Assembly: GCA_052298855.1 (NCBI GenBank)
Contig: DAVZXP010000004.1
Span: forward strand, 1 to 64,000
DNA from: Fimenecus sp052298855
GTDB lineage: Bacteria > Bacillota > Clostridia > Oscillospirales > Acutalibacteraceae
DNA length: 64,000 nt
Direction: 5' to 3'
The notes under the pieces are model-generated. The model was not told the origin of the DNA. It saw nothing but the letters and a program-made list of their open reading frames with translations, and made no database searches. Below are positions 6,214 through 15,513 of the stretch, piece by piece (position 1 is the stretch's first letter; each line of letters begins with the position of its first letter). A program made the position numbers and the translations under genes.

Positions 6214-8283
6214 ATGGCACAGTCAGTAAAAAGTGCTTTTGCCGATAAAAAAATGCTCGGCAGAGCAATCAAAGATTCATTTATTAAACTAAGTCCGAAA
6301 ACACAAGTGCAAAATCCCGTTATGCTCTTGGTGTATATATCTGCAATTTTGACAACCGGATTATGGATTATTTCTCTGTTTGGCTTCAAAGATGTTTCCA
6401 GCGGATATACGCTGGCGATTGCGGTGATTTTGTGGTTTACCTGTATTTTTGCAAATTTTGCCGAAGCGATTGCCGAGGGACGCGGAAAGGCGCAGGCGGA
6501 CGCCCTGAGAGCTTCAAAGAAAGATGTAGAGGCACACAAGATACCCTCTGCCGATAAGAAAGAACAGGTAACCGCCGTTTCTTCCGCATTGCTTAAAAAA
6601 GGCGATATTGTCATTGTAAAAGCAGGAGAGCAAATTCCGGGCGACGGTGAGGTAATCGAGGGTGCCGCATCGGTAGACGAAAGTGCTATCACAGGCGAAT
6701 CCGCACCCGTTATCCGTGAGGCAGGCGGCGACAGAAGTGCTGTAACAGGCGGTACAACCGTACTTTCCGATTGGATCGTCGTGCAGATAACAAATGAAGC
6801 GGGCGAAAGCTTCCTTGATAAAATGATTGCAATGGTCGAGGGTGCTTCCCGTAAAAAGACGCCCAATGAAATTGCGTTGCAGATTTTCCTTGTCGCGCTT
6901 TCCATTATATTTATTCTTGTCACGGTGTCGCTGTATACCTATTCCATATTCTCGGCAAAGCAGGCGGGAATTGAAAATCCTTCCTCTGTTACTACCTTGG
7001 TCGCTTTGCTTGTCTGCCTTGCCCCTACCACCATCGGCGCATTGCTTTCCGCTATCGGTATTGCGGGAATGAGCAGACTTAATCAGGCGAATGTTCTTGC
7101 TATGAGCGGCAGAGCTATAGAAGCCGCAGGCGATGTGGATATCCTGATGCTCGATAAAACCGGTACGATTACACTCGGCAACCGCAAGGCGAGCGCTTTT
7201 ATTCCCGTGGACGGCGCAAGTGAACAGGAGCTTGCCGATGCGGCGCAGTTATCCTCGCTTGCCGATGAAACGCCGGAAGGCAGAAGCGTAGTTATTCTCG
7301 CAAAAGAAAAATTCAATATTCGCGGCAGAGAGCTTTCCGACAAGAATATGACCTTTATTCCCTTTACGGCGAAAACCCGTATGAGCGGCGTTGATTATGA
7401 CGGCAACGAAATCCGCAAGGGAGCCGCCGATACAATGCAAAAATATGTGACCGAAAACGGCGGCGTTTATTCCGAGGAATGCGACCGAATCGTAAAAGAG
7501 ATTGCAAATAAAGGCGGCACTCCCCTTGTTGTAGCGAAAAATCATAAGATTTTAGGCGTTATTCATCTGAAAGACATCATCAAGCAGGGAGTAAAAGAGA
7601 AGTTCGCGGATCTTCGTAAAATGGGTATAAAAACCATTATGATTACAGGCGATAACCCGATGACCGCCGCCGCCATTGCGGCAGAAGCGGGCGTGGATGA
7701 TTTCCTTGCCGAAGCAACTCCCGAAGGCAAGCTCCAAATGATACGCGATTTTCAGAGCAAGGGACACCTTGTCGCTATGACAGGTGACGGTACGAACGAC
7801 GCCCCCGCACTTGCACAGGCTGATGTTGCGGTTGCAATGAATACCGGAACACAAGCGGCAAAGGAAGTCGGAAATATGGTGGATTTGGATTCATCACCTA
7901 CAAAATTAATTGATATCGTCCGCATCGGTAAACAGCTTTTGATGACAAGGGGCAGTCTGACTACTTTCTCCATAGCGAACGATGTGGCAAAGTATTTCGC
8001 CATTATTCCTGCCTTGTTTATGGGACTTTATCCGGGGCTTTCGGCACTTAACATTATGGGACTTCATTCCCCGCAAAGCGCAGTTTTGTCGGCAATCATT
8101 TACAATGCGCTGATTATTATTGCGCTGATTCCGCTGGCGCTTAAGGGCGTAAAATACCGCGAGGTTCCGGCGGGGAAGCTCTTATCACGCAACCTGTTAA
8201 TTTACGGTCTCGGCGGTCTGGCGGCACCTTTTATCTTCATTAAGCTTATTGATATGCTGCTTGTACTGTTCGGCTTGGCATAA
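6214..8283 (+). CDS. kdpB: KdpB, ATP-hydrolysing P-type ATPase subunit
   Basis: A 689-residue P-type ATPase that powers K+ uptake. The phosphorylated aspartate is Asp314 in DKTGT. The actuator loop TGES lies near residue 168, and the hinge motif TGDGTNDAPAL near 523. KPVA-like nucleotide-binding segments and the P-type membrane helices are present. AAGGAGG precedes the ATG by nine bases. Length and order match the family (usually about 680-700), with kdpA upstream and kdpC downstream in one transcription unit. Confidence 0.97.
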   Translation: MAQSVKSAFADKKMLGRAIKDSFIKLSPKTQVQNPVMLLVYISAILTTGLWIISLFGFKDVSSGYTLAIAVILWFTCIFANFAEAIAEGRGKAQADALRASKKDVEAHKIPSADKKEQVTAVSSALLKKGDIVIVKAGEQIPGDGEVIEGAASVDESAITGESAPVIREAGGDRSAVTGGTTVLSDWIVVQITNEAGESFLDKMIAMVEGASRKKTPNEIALQIFLVALSIIFILVTVSLYTYSIFSAKQAGIENPSSVTTLVALLVCLAPTTIGALLSAIGIAGMSRLNQANVLAMSGRAIEAAGDVDILMLDKTGTITLGNRKASAFIPVDGASEQELADAAQLSSLADETPEGRSVVILAKEKFNIRGRELSDKNMTFIPFTAKTRMSGVDYDGNEIRKGAADTMQKYVTENGGVYSEECDRIVKEIANKGGTPLVVAKNHKILGVIHLKDIIKQGVKEKFADLRKMGIKTIMITGDNPMTAAAIAAEAGVDDFLAEATPEGKLQMIRDFQSKGHLVAMTGDGTNDAPALAQADVAVAMNTGTQAAKEVGNMVDLDSSPTKLIDIVRIGKQLLMTRGSLTTFSIANDVAKYFAIIPALFMGLYPGLSALNIMGLHSPQSAVLSAIIYNALIIIALIPLALKGVKYREVPAGKLLSRNLLIYGLGGLAAPFIFIKLIDMLLVLFGLA

Positions 8284-8295
8284 GGAGGTTTTACC

Positions 8296-8898
8296 ATGAA
8301 AACATTAAAAAATGTACTGCCGAGAGCGGCAATAATCTTTCTTATTTTTACATTGCTCTGCGGCGTGGTTTATACGGGTGTAGTTACAGGGTTTGCGCAG
8401 CTTATTTTCCCCGATAAAGCAAACGGAAGTATTATTGAGGTTGACGGAAAAAAGTACGGCTGTGAACTGCTCGGTCAGCAGTATATGGATGAGGGACATA
8501 TGTGGGGGCGCATTATGAATATTGATGTTTCAACCTACAAGGACGAAAACGGAAAAACGCTGATGTATGCCGCACCGTCTAACCTTTCCCCGGCAAGCGA
8601 AGAATATGAGGCTTTGGTGAAAGAGCGTGTTGAAAAACTGCGTAAGGCCAATCCCGACATGGACGAAACAGCAATCCCCGTTGACCTTGTGACCTGCTCG
8701 GGCAGCGGACTTGATCCGCATATTTCCCCTGCTGCTGCCGAGTATCAGGTAGTAAGAATCGCAAAAGCAAACGATATGACCGAGGACGAGGTGCGGGAGA
8801 TTATTAAGAAATGCACTGACAGTAAGTTCTTAGGAGTCTTCGGAGAAGAAACCGTTAATGTTCTTAAAGTGAATTTAATGCTGGACGGGATTCTGTAA
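8296..8898 (+). CDS. kdpC: KdpC, chaperone-like subunit of the Kdp ATPase
   Basis: A 200-residue protein with one N-terminal transmembrane helix (about 10-32) and an external domain. Signatures are the NLSPAS segment and the conserved 'TCSGSGLDPHISP' motif, which helps ATP binding by KdpB. It follows kdpB by 12 bp with a good AAGGAGG. A hairpin (8906-8935) follows the stop, so kdpFABC may end here or be attenuated before ktrB. Confidence 0.96.
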   Translation: MKTLKNVLPRAAIIFLIFTLLCGVVYTGVVTGFAQLIFPDKANGSIIEVDGKKYGCELLGQQYMDEGHMWGRIMNIDVSTYKDENGKTLMYAAPSNLSPASEEYEALVKERVEKLRKANPDMDETAIPVDLVTCSGSGLDPHISPAAAEYQVVRIAKANDMTEDEVREIIKKCTDSKFLGVFGEETVNVLKVNLMLDGIL

Positions 8899-8905
8899 TA
8901 GTTTT

Positions 8906-8940
8906 AAGGCGGAAGAGTTTCGGCTTTTCCGCCTTTACCT
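8906..8940 (+). terminator. Possible terminator after kdpC
   Basis: AAGGCGGAA (8906-8914) pairs with TTCCGCCTT (8927-8935). The tail is T-poor (TACCTTTAT), so termination may be partial. Confidence 0.55.
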
Positions 8941-8944
8941 TTAT

Positions 8945-9034
8945 GCAATCTTAATATCGTCTTTATCTTGCTTACGCCGATTTAATGCAGATTAAGATAA
9001 AATAAAGACAGTCTAAATATGATATTAAGATTGC
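8945..9034 (+). promoter_or_regulatory. ktrB promoter region with putative KdpE boxes and 14-bp inverted repeat
   Basis: AATCTTAATA (8947-8956) and CCGATTTAAT (8977-8986) repeat the kdp promoter boxes at exactly the same 30-bp offset. In addition GCAATCTTAATATC (8945-8958) has a perfect inverted copy at 9021-9034. Intervening bases around TTTATCTT/AAGATAAA also show dyad character. A weak -10 (TATGAT, 9018-9023) sits inside the downstream arm. Confidence 0.6.
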
Positions 9035-9047
9035 GAAGGTATCAGTT

Positions 9048-10388
9048 ATGATAAAACGGCAAAATCTAAAACACAAGCATATTACATCGTTTCAGATTAT
9101 TATATTAGGCTTTCTGTCAGTGATAATTATAGGAAGCATACTGTTAACGCTGCCCGTTGCGACAAGGGATGGTAAAGGCGCTGTGTTTTCAGACGCACTG
9201 TTTACCGCCACCTCCGCAGTTTGTGTAACCGGTTTGGTTATACACGATACCGCTACATACTGGTCAATGTTCGGGCAGAGCGTAATACTGTTTTTAATTC
9301 AAATCGGCGGTATGGGCATTGTCACGGTTGCGGTTTCGGTTGCGGCGTTTTCAGGCCGAAAAATAGGGCTTATGCAGAGAAGCACGATGCAGGAGGCAGT
9401 TTCTGCACATCATGTCGGCGGCATTGTGCGGCTTACAAAATTTATATTAAAAACCTCGGTGTGCATTGAGCTGATTGGAGCAGCCATGATTTTGCCGGCT
9501 TTTATCCGTGATTTCGGAATTACGAAGGGTTTATGGTACGCCTTGTTCCATTCTGTTTCGGCATTCTGCAACGCAGGCTTTGACTTAATCGGCATTAAAG
9601 AGCCATTTTCGTCATTAACCTCTTATTCATCACAGCCTTTTTTCAACTTCACGGTTATGGCGCTTATTATTATCGGCGGCATAGGCTTTTTAACTTGGGA
9701 GGATATAAAAAACAACAAGCTTCATTTCAGAAAATACCGAATGCAAAGCAAGGTTATCCTCACGGTTACGGGAATACTGATTATCCTGCCGGCGCTTTAC
9801 TTTTTCTTTTTCGAGTATCAGAGCCTTCCCCTCGGAGAAAGAATACTTACCTCTCTTTTCCAGTCTGTTACGCCGAGAACAGCCGGCTTTAATACCACGG
9901 ATTTAACATCCTTCAGTGAGACAGGTCAAATGCTGATTATATTGTTGATGCTGATCGGCGGTTCGCCCGGTTCAACGGCCGGCGGTATGAAAACCACCAC
10001 AATCGCCGTTTTGGTTTCATTGGCGCTGTCCGTGTTTCGTAAAAAGGAAAATACACACTTTTTCAAACGGCGCATATCCGACGATACCGTGAAAAGTGCG
10101 GCAACTATCTTTTTACTGTATATTGGGCTGTTTATAGGCGGAGGAATGATCATCAGCCGCATCGAAAATCTTCCATTGCTCCCGTCACTGTTTGAAACAG
10201 CGTCGGCAATCGGAACGGTGGGGCTTTCGCTTGGCATCACCTCACAGTTGGGGATTGCTTCACAGTTCATTCTGATTATACTCATGTTTTTCGGAAGAGT
10301 CGGAGGACTGACATTGATATTTGCGGCAATGAAATGTACGGGGACAAACGTTACAAAATATCCGCAGGAAAAAATAACGGTTGGCTAA
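9048..10388 (+). CDS. ktrB: KtrB/TrkH-family potassium uptake channel subunit
   Basis: A 446-residue membrane protein of the KtrB type (typical length about 445). It has four repeated membrane-pore-membrane units with filter-like loops such as SAVCVTGL (first unit), SAFCNAGFDL, TPRTAGFNTTDL and SAIGTVGLSLG. It carries K+ (often with Na+) inward when gated by a KtrA ring. The next gene is a ktrA truncated after 40 codons, so the channel lacks an intact local partner. It may use a KtrA made elsewhere or work poorly regulated. Confidence 0.93.
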   Translation: MIKRQNLKHKHITSFQIIILGFLSVIIIGSILLTLPVATRDGKGAVFSDALFTATSAVCVTGLVIHDTATYWSMFGQSVILFLIQIGGMGIVTVAVSVAAFSGRKIGLMQRSTMQEAVSAHHVGGIVRLTKFILKTSVCIELIGAAMILPAFIRDFGITKGLWYALFHSVSAFCNAGFDLIGIKEPFSSLTSYSSQPFFNFTVMALIIIGGIGFLTWEDIKNNKLHFRKYRMQSKVILTVTGILIILPALYFFFFEYQSLPLGERILTSLFQSVTPRTAGFNTTDLTSFSETGQMLIILLMLIGGSPGSTAGGMKTTTIAVLVSLALSVFRKKENTHFFKRRISDDTVKSAATIFLLYIGLFIGGGMIISRIENLPLLPSLFETASAIGTVGLSLGITSQLGIASQFILIILMFFGRVGGLTLIFAAMKCTGTNVTKYPQEKITVG

Positions 10389-10400
10389 AGGAAAAATAAT

Positions 10401-10523
10401 ATGAAATCTGTTTTATTAATAGGGCTTGGAAGGTTTGGCAGGCATATTGCTATGAAGCTTAACGAGATGCTGCATCAGGTTATGGCTGTAGACAAAAACA
10501 TACAAAAGTGTTTTCACATATAA
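10401..10523 (+). pseudogene. ktrA: KtrA/TrkA N-terminal fragment (truncated RCK domain)
   Basis: ATG 10401 opens MKSVLLIGLGRFGRHIAMKL, the Rossmann GxGxxG start of a KtrA RCK domain, then reaches the VDKN end of the second strand. It stops at 10523 after 40 residues, whereas family members have about 220. The usual position right after ktrB supports the assignment. The remaining nucleotide-binding and RCK_C (c-di-AMP-binding) parts are missing; the next gene begins 23 bp later. Confidence 0.8.
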
Positions 10524-10545
10524 ATTCCGAAAGAAGACAGGAAGT

Positions 10546-11064
10546 ATGAAAGAATTATTGTTAGTGTGCGCAGCGGCTGCCATCATTGTGTTCGGTTACT
10601 TTTTAATGAAAAAACTTGACGCTTTTTTAGCAAATAACCGCCGCTTAATTGACGCTGAAATCGCAGAAAACAGTCTTTATATTGCGTTTGATAATCCTAT
10701 GATAATAGATTCGCTGATGCCGTTGCTTGAAAAGTTTTCAAAAACAAATCCGAATTGTCAGCTCCGCTTTCTGTTTGGAAATACAGAGGATATATATGAT
10801 AAGCTAAACAAAAATCGCATTGACTTTGGCTTTATAGAAAACAACGCTTCTGCAAATGACGGTATCTACAACAGTCTTATTATTTTTACAAAGCAAAACA
10901 GTATTATCTGTGAGAAAGCAGGATGTACTATCGAACCGCTGAATCTTTCAGAAATTCAGACCTCTGTGGTATGGAAAAAGGCTTCAAGCAATGCCCTTGT
11001 CAATAGCTTTTCTGATTTGCTTTTGTCAAATCAAGCGGCGATCAATGCAGAATATGTAAAGTAG
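10546..11064 (+). CDS. Membrane-anchored LysR-type substrate-binding-like protein
   Basis: A 172-residue protein with an N-terminal transmembrane helix (about 3-22). The rest resembles one lobe of the LysR effector-binding domain (segments like LLEKFSKTNPNCQLRFLFGN and IDFGFIENN). It has no helix-turn-helix, so it is not a transcription factor by itself. It may present a ligand-sensing domain at the membrane beside the K+ and Mg2+ transporters. AAGACAGGAAGT precedes the ATG. Family assignment is by fold-like resemblance and is moderate. Confidence 0.55.
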   Translation: MKELLLVCAAAAIIVFGYFLMKKLDAFLANNRRLIDAEIAENSLYIAFDNPMIIDSLMPLLEKFSKTNPNCQLRFLFGNTEDIYDKLNKNRIDFGFIENNASANDGIYNSLIIFTKQNSIICEKAGCTIEPLNLSEIQTSVVWKKASSNALVNSFSDLLLSNQAAINAEYVK

Positions 11065-11111
11065 AAAATACTTTCATACTGTGATATAATAAAGAGCGGA
11101 AAGGAGAAGCT

Positions 11112-12026
11112 ATGATGCAATACTTTATTGATTCAAAAGACGGGAGTCTGCAAGCCGCTCAGAACTGCAACGATAAAGAGCCGTTTTTCACGGTTATGAG
11201 CACGGCGGAATTTCACGAATGTAAAGAGCAGTTTCCGTATTATAAAGAACTTCTTCACTGCCTCGGATCAATTCGTTATTGTAAGGCAGAGGTTTTCAAA
11301 AACTGCATCATCGGAACATTTCGCCTGCCTCAAAAAAGCGAACAGCGTTCACCGCAGCTTTCCTTCAGCTTTTATTTGACGGGACAGTCGCTCTTATTTG
11401 TCGAAGATGTAGGCGATTTGAAATTATTGGTAGAAAAACGGATAAGTATGTTTCAGGAGCTGAACAGTCCGGCTCAGCTTCTTTTGCAGTTTATGGAGCA
11501 AATGATAGAGGATGATGTTCTCTATCTTTCTCACATCGAGTCAGAAATAGAAAAAATGGAAGAAAATATCGGCTCCGGCGGTTCGGCAAACTTTTTCCCG
11601 TTGCTTACAAAACACAGGCAAAAGCTGTCTGAATTAACTGCTTACTATGAACAACTGACAGATATCGGAGAGTTGTTTCAATCCCGTGCGTGTTCTTCAT
11701 TTGCAGACGATACGCAGGATTGGGATAAAATTACCCATCGTGCCGAGAGGTTGCAAAATCATGTGCAGTTGCTTCGTGAAAATATGCTTCAGCTTCGTGA
11801 ACTTTATCAGTCAAAGCAGGACGCACGGCAAAATAAAATTATGGGCATTCTCACAATCGTCACCACCTTTTTCCTGCCTCTTACTTTAATTACGGGCTGG
11901 TATGGAATGAACTTTGCCTATATGCCTGAGCTTAAATGGCGGTACGGTTATCTGTCGGTGATTATTGTTTCTCTTGTTATCGCAATAGGAGAAATCATCT
12001 ACTTCAAAAAGAAAAAATTCTTTTAA
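11112..12026 (+). CDS. CorA-like divalent cation (Mg2+) transporter
   Basis: A 304-residue protein with a cytosolic N-terminal domain, long central helices (about 120-235), and two C-terminal membrane helices. The signature YGMNFAYMPEL sits at the end of the first membrane helix (about residue 266-276). The GMN motif forms the selectivity entrance of CorA pentamers. Two adjacent ATGs (11112, 11115) follow AAAGGAGAAG. It is inserted between the K+ transport genes and kdpDE, and a TATAAT-like element (about 11084) suggests its own promoter. Confidence 0.88.
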   Translation: MMQYFIDSKDGSLQAAQNCNDKEPFFTVMSTAEFHECKEQFPYYKELLHCLGSIRYCKAEVFKNCIIGTFRLPQKSEQRSPQLSFSFYLTGQSLLFVEDVGDLKLLVEKRISMFQELNSPAQLLLQFMEQMIEDDVLYLSHIESEIEKMEENIGSGGSANFFPLLTKHRQKLSELTAYYEQLTDIGELFQSRACSSFADDTQDWDKITHRAERLQNHVQLLRENMLQLRELYQSKQDARQNKIMGILTIVTTFFLPLTLITGWYGMNFAYMPELKWRYGYLSVIIVSLVIAIGEIIYFKKKKFF

Positions 12027-12041
12027 TCAGGATGTGTTTTT

Positions 12042-14744
12042 ATGGACGAAACAAGGCAAAGCCCGGAACAGATTTTAAGGCAAATTGAAAAGGAAGAACA
12101 AAGCCTAAATCGCGGGCATTTGAAAATATTTTTCGGATATGCCGCAGGCGTAGGCAAAACCTATGCAATGTTGAAAGCCGCACATGCGGCAAAGAGACGC
12201 GGTATTGATGTCGTTGCCGGTTACATTGAGCCGCACGCCCGTCCGCAGACCTCTGCGCTTGTAAACGGATTGGAATGTCTTCCGAATCTTGTTTCGGAAT
12301 ATAACGGAATTACTCTTTCGGAATTTAATCTTGACGCTGCGCTTGCCAGACACCCACAGTTAATCCTTGTGGATGAGCTTGCCCATACCAATGCTCCCAT
12401 ATGTCGGCATACAAAGCGTTATCAGGATATTGAAGAACTGATCAATGCAGGAATAGATGTTTATACCACGGTAAATGTTCAGCATATTGAAAGTCTTAAT
12501 GACACCGTTGCGTCTATAACGGGCATTATGGTACACGAGCGAATCCCCGATTCGGTATTCGATAATGCCGGTCAGGTCGAGCTTGTGGATATTGAGCCGC
12601 AGGAATTGATTGAACGGCTTAAGGCGGGAAATGTTTATAATTCGGTTCAGGCTGACCGTGCAACAGAGAATTTCTTTACCGTGGAAAATCTAACAGCGCT
12701 TCGGGAAATCGCCTTGCGTCGCTGTGCCGACAGGGTGAACCTGCTTACTGAAACCGTCAGAACGAAAAGCCACAGCGATTATCACACCGATGAGCATATT
12801 CTTGTATGCCTTTCGTCATCACCGTCAAATGCTAAAATTATCCGCACCGCCGCCCGAATGGCGAATGCCTTTAAGGGCGCTTTTACCGCGCTGTTTGTGG
12901 AAACCCCTGATTATCAGGTCATGTCCGAGGAAGATGTAAAGCGACTGCGGAGCAATATGCGTCTTGCGGAACAGCTCGGCGCTAAAATCGAAACCGTGTA
13001 CGGTGAAGATGTTTCCTATCAAATTGCCGAATTTGCAAGGCTTTCGGGGGTTTCAAAAATCGTGATAGGAAGAAGCTCTGCAACCCGAAAGAGCATATTT
13101 TCTAAACCCACTCTTACAGAGAAGCTGATTGCAAACGCTCCTAATTTGGATGTGCATATCATACCCGATACTGACGGTAAAAACGCCGCATACCGTGCAA
13201 AAAAAGCGAGAAGGAAAAGCAAAATTGTCTTTTCGGTATCCGATTTTTTGAAAAGTGTTGTCATTCTGATTTTGGCAACCTGTATAGGAATGCTGTTCAG
13301 GCAATTAGGGTTTGCAGAAGCGAATATTATCACGGTATACGGTCTCGGCGTTCTTGTGACCTCGATTGTTACAAGGCATAGGATTTACAGCCTGATTTCC
13401 TCTATTGTAAGCGTTTTGGTATTCAACTTTTTCTTTACCGATCCGCAGTTCACTCTTCGGGCTTACGATCAAGGATATCCTGTCACCTTTTTAATTATGT
13501 TTTTGTCGGCACTGCTCACAAGCTCGCTTGCCGTAAGGTTGAAAGCGCATGCAAAACAGTCTGCAAGGGCGGCTTACAGAACAAAGGTGCTGTTTGACAC
13601 AAATCAGCTCTTGCAACAAGCAAAGGACAAAAACGAAATCGTTTCCGCAACGGCAAATCAGCTTATAAAGCTACTCGGAAAGGATATAGTGTTTTATCCG
13701 ACTGGGGGCGAAACACTCGGAGAACCTCATATTTTTACCGTTTCGGGAGATAAAACAGACAAGGAAATAACAGGCGCAAAAGAAAAGGCAGTGGCTGAGT
13801 GGGTGCAAAAGAATAAGAAACACGCAGGCGCTACCACCGAAACGCTTTCAAACGCAAAGTGCCTATACCTTGCCGTAAGGGTAAACAGCCGAGTCTACGG
13901 TGTTGTCGGCATTTATATAGGCAATGAGCCGCTTGATTCGTTTGAAAAGAGTATTCTTTTGTCTATACTCGGCGAATGTGCTTTGTCGCTGGAAAACGAA
14001 AAAAATGCAAGAGAGAAAGAAGAAGCGGCAATTCTCGCTAAGAATGAACAGCTCCGTGCAAATCTTCTGCGGGCTATTTCCCACGATTTGCGAACGCCTC
14101 TTACTTCCATTTCAGGCAATGCAAGCAACCTTATATCAAACGGCAATTCCTTTGACGAAGCGACAAAGAATCAGCTTTACTCCGATATTTACGATGACTC
14201 TATGTGGCTTATCAATCTGGTGGAAAATTTGCTTTCGGTCACAAGAATCGAAGAAGGACGGCTTAATCTTAACATTACAGAGGATTTAGTAGACGATGTC
14301 ATCACAGAAGCGCTTTATCATGTGAACCGAAAAAGCGTAGAACATCATATTACCGTCCGGCATAAAGAAGATTATCTGCTCGCTAAAATGGACGCAAAGC
14401 TGATGGTGCAGGTTATTATAAATATTGTGGACAACGCCATTAAATACACGCCGAAAGGCTCCAACGTTATGATAAAAACTTGGAAACAAGGAGATAAAGC
14501 CGTTATATCCATTGCCGATGACGGCGACGGGATACCCGATGAAATGAAAGAGCGGGTGTTCGATATGTTTTACAGCGGTGCAAATAAAATAGCCGACAGC
14601 CGCCGCAGCTTGGGGCTGGGATTGTCGCTGTGCCGCTCCATTGTAAATGCACACGGCGGCAAAATTACCGTTTCGGACAACACACCACACGGCACGGTGT
14701 TCACCATTACATTACCTGCCGGGGAGGTAGAAATTCATGAATAA
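12042..14744 (+). CDS. kdpD: KdpD, turgor/K+-sensing histidine kinase
   Basis: A 900-residue membrane sensor. In order: a KdpD N-terminal domain with Walker-like GYAAGVGKTYAM near residues 31-42, a universal-stress-like domain (about 245-375), four membrane helices (about 400-500, DUF4118), a GAF-like linker, a HisKA domain with phospho-His681 in SHDLRTPLTS, and a HATPase domain with N box (VDNAIKYTPKG) and G boxes. It phosphorylates KdpE when K+ is limiting. Length is standard. It ends overlapping kdpE by eight bases. Confidence 0.96.
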   Translation: MDETRQSPEQILRQIEKEEQSLNRGHLKIFFGYAAGVGKTYAMLKAAHAAKRRGIDVVAGYIEPHARPQTSALVNGLECLPNLVSEYNGITLSEFNLDAALARHPQLILVDELAHTNAPICRHTKRYQDIEELINAGIDVYTTVNVQHIESLNDTVASITGIMVHERIPDSVFDNAGQVELVDIEPQELIERLKAGNVYNSVQADRATENFFTVENLTALREIALRRCADRVNLLTETVRTKSHSDYHTDEHILVCLSSSPSNAKIIRTAARMANAFKGAFTALFVETPDYQVMSEEDVKRLRSNMRLAEQLGAKIETVYGEDVSYQIAEFARLSGVSKIVIGRSSATRKSIFSKPTLTEKLIANAPNLDVHIIPDTDGKNAAYRAKKARRKSKIVFSVSDFLKSVVILILATCIGMLFRQLGFAEANIITVYGLGVLVTSIVTRHRIYSLISSIVSVLVFNFFFTDPQFTLRAYDQGYPVTFLIMFLSALLTSSLAVRLKAHAKQSARAAYRTKVLFDTNQLLQQAKDKNEIVSATANQLIKLLGKDIVFYPTGGETLGEPHIFTVSGDKTDKEITGAKEKAVAEWVQKNKKHAGATTETLSNAKCLYLAVRVNSRVYGVVGIYIGNEPLDSFEKSILLSILGECALSLENEKNAREKEEAAILAKNEQLRANLLRAISHDLRTPLTSISGNASNLISNGNSFDEATKNQLYSDIYDDSMWLINLVENLLSVTRIEEGRLNLNITEDLVDDVITEALYHVNRKSVEHHITVRHKEDYLLAKMDAKLMVQVIINIVDNAIKYTPKGSNVMIKTWKQGDKAVISIADDGDGIPDEMKERVFDMFYSGANKIADSRRSLGLGLSLCRSIVNAHGGKITVSDNTPHGTVFTITLPAGEVEIHE

Positions 14745-15438
14745 ACCATTGATTTTAGTTGTTGAAGATGATAATTCGGTCAAAAATCTTATTACAACAA
14801 CCCTTAAAGCGCACGATTACAGATACTTAACCGCACCTAACGGTTCCACCGCCATTTTAGAAGCGTCATCGCACAATCCCGATATTGTCCTCTTAGATTT
14901 AGGGCTTCCCGATATTGACGGTGTTGATGTTATCAAAAAAATCCGCACTTGGTCGAATATGCCGATTATCGTTATCAGCGCACGAAGTGAAGATACCGAT
15001 AAAATTGACGCACTCGACGCAGGTGCAGATGATTATCTGACCAAACCGTTTTCGGTGGAAGAATTATTGGCAAGGCTCAGGGTTACACAAAGGCGGCTTA
15101 ATATGATACAGAACGAGACCGCCGCCGAAGCGTCCGTTTTCACAAACGGTCAGCTTCGTATAGATTATGCCGCAGGATGTGCCTATTTAGGCGATGAAGA
15201 ACTGCACCTTACGCCTATTGAATATAAACTTTTGTGTCTGCTTTCAAGGAATGTCGGCAAGGTCTTGACGCATACTTTCATTACGCAGAGTATTTGGGGT
15301 AGCTGTTGGAATAATGATATTGCTTCTTTGCGCGTCTTTATGGCGACGCTCCGCAAAAAGCTTGAAAAGGACGCAGATTCGCCCCAATATATCCAAACGC
15401 ATATCGGCGTTGGTTACAGAATGATGAAGGTTGAATAA
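14737..15438 (+). CDS. kdpE: KdpE, OmpR-family response regulator
   Basis: A 233-residue regulator with an N-terminal receiver domain (phospho-acceptor Asp54 in LLDLGLPDIDG; Lys in LTKPFSVEELLARL) and a C-terminal winged helix (about 130-230, LTPIEYKLLCLLSRN). It activates kdpFABC transcription. It is translated from within the 3' end of kdpD (GGGGAGG before the ATG), so the pair is stoichiometrically coupled. Its likely binding boxes are at 4223-4262 and 8947-8986. Confidence 0.96.
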   Translation: MNKPLILVVEDDNSVKNLITTTLKAHDYRYLTAPNGSTAILEASSHNPDIVLLDLGLPDIDGVDVIKKIRTWSNMPIIVISARSEDTDKIDALDAGADDYLTKPFSVEELLARLRVTQRRLNMIQNETAAEASVFTNGQLRIDYAAGCAYLGDEELHLTPIEYKLLCLLSRNVGKVLTHTFITQSIWGSCWNNDIASLRVFMATLRKKLEKDADSPQYIQTHIGVGYRMMKVE

Positions 15439-15468
15439 TCTTGTAAACAGAAAATAAAAAAGCAAAAT

Positions 15469-15510
15469 AACGGTGCTGTAAATCCTTTTGAACTTTACAG
15501 CACCGTTAAT
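15469..15510. terminator. Bidirectional terminator between kdpE and tnpV relic
   Basis: AACGGTGCTGTAAA (15469-15482) pairs perfectly with TTTACAGCACCGTT (15494-15507). A-rich sequence on the left and AATCTTTT on the right allow use from both convergent sides. Confidence 0.8.
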
Positions 15511-15513
15511 CTT

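Noticed and set aside
5895..6923. A 342-codon open frame on the minus strand, antisense to the kdpA end and kdpB start
   Set aside because: It is a by-product of codon use in kdpA/kdpB, crosses the gene boundary, and its translation is low-complexity Ser/Ala/Ile without any family resemblance.
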